Source: Silvania confinis (GTDB taxonomy: Bacteria; Pseudomonadota; Gammaproteobacteria; Enterobacterales; Enterobacteriaceae). From it: a stretch of 64,000 nucleotides of DNA. The position numbers and the translations under genes are program-made. Shown piece by piece: positions 63,998 to 64,000 of the stretch. The notes below the pieces were generated by a model. The model did no database searches, had not been told where the DNA came from, and saw only the letters and a list, made by a program, of their open reading frames with translations. Every line of letters begins with the position of its first letter. The first letter of the stretch is position 1. Location of the stretch: NCBI RefSeq assembly GCF_025564085.1, contig NZ_JAMGZJ010000060.1, positions 1 to 64,000 on the forward strand, given 5' to 3'.

Positions 63998-64000
63998 GCG

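Overview
This window is a continuous stretch of conserved core chromosome from a member of the Enterobacteriaceae. Gene content, gene order and protein sequences match the Escherichia coli block that runs from the start of an rRNA operon to folK (the dapD/dnaE/fhu region), in reverse orientation. Most proteins have the same length as their E. coli counterparts, with moderate divergence. A repeated intergenic palindrome with the core CCCTCTCC/GGAGAGGG, and the absence of the E. coli genes yaeF and yaeI, suggest the Enterobacter/Lelliottia/Leclercia side of the family. The genus cannot be fixed from the sequence alone. I recognise 57 protein genes. I see no prophage, transposase, CRISPR array, tRNA gene or accessory island.

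Left part (1-13 kb): a tandem rRNA P1-P2 promoter fires leftward out of the window, beside gmhB (heptose synthesis). The MetJ-type metNIQ methionine importer comes next, then rcsF-trmO, proS, and a leftward yaeQ-arfB pair with nlpE. yaeP-rof follows, then tilS, yaeR and ldcC. Middle left (13-29.7 kb): one long leftward series for the cell envelope and macromolecule synthesis (frr, dxr, uppS, cdsA, rseP, bamA, skp, lpxD, fabZ, lpxA, lpxB, rnhB, dnaE, accA). It couples isoprenoid carrier, phospholipid, lipid A and fatty-acid precursor synthesis with outer-membrane protein assembly and replication. pyrH, tsf and rpsB lie just upstream on the same strand, and map-glnD-dapD diverge from rpsB across the largest intergenic region (319 bp), which holds the S2 leader.

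Middle right (37-47.7 kb): yaeH, cdaR, degP with a clear sigma-E promoter, dgt, mtn-btuF-yadS, erpA, clcA and hemL. Right part (47.7-64 kb): the Fur-box controlled fhuACDB ferrichrome system, mrcB (PBP1b), hrpB diverging from thpR-sfsA, then dksA-gluQ-pcnB-folK, with a putative panB promoter at the right edge.

I found no convincing undescribed system. The best observations are small ones. pcnB appears to start at an AUU codon. Two convergent gene junctions carry the same composite of a REP-like palindrome followed by a bidirectional terminator. FhuA and BamA differ from E. coli mainly in cysteine-bounded surface loops. Thirteen of 57 genes appear to start at a codon other than ATG. Statements comparing with E. 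coli rest on recalled family knowledge, not on a search.
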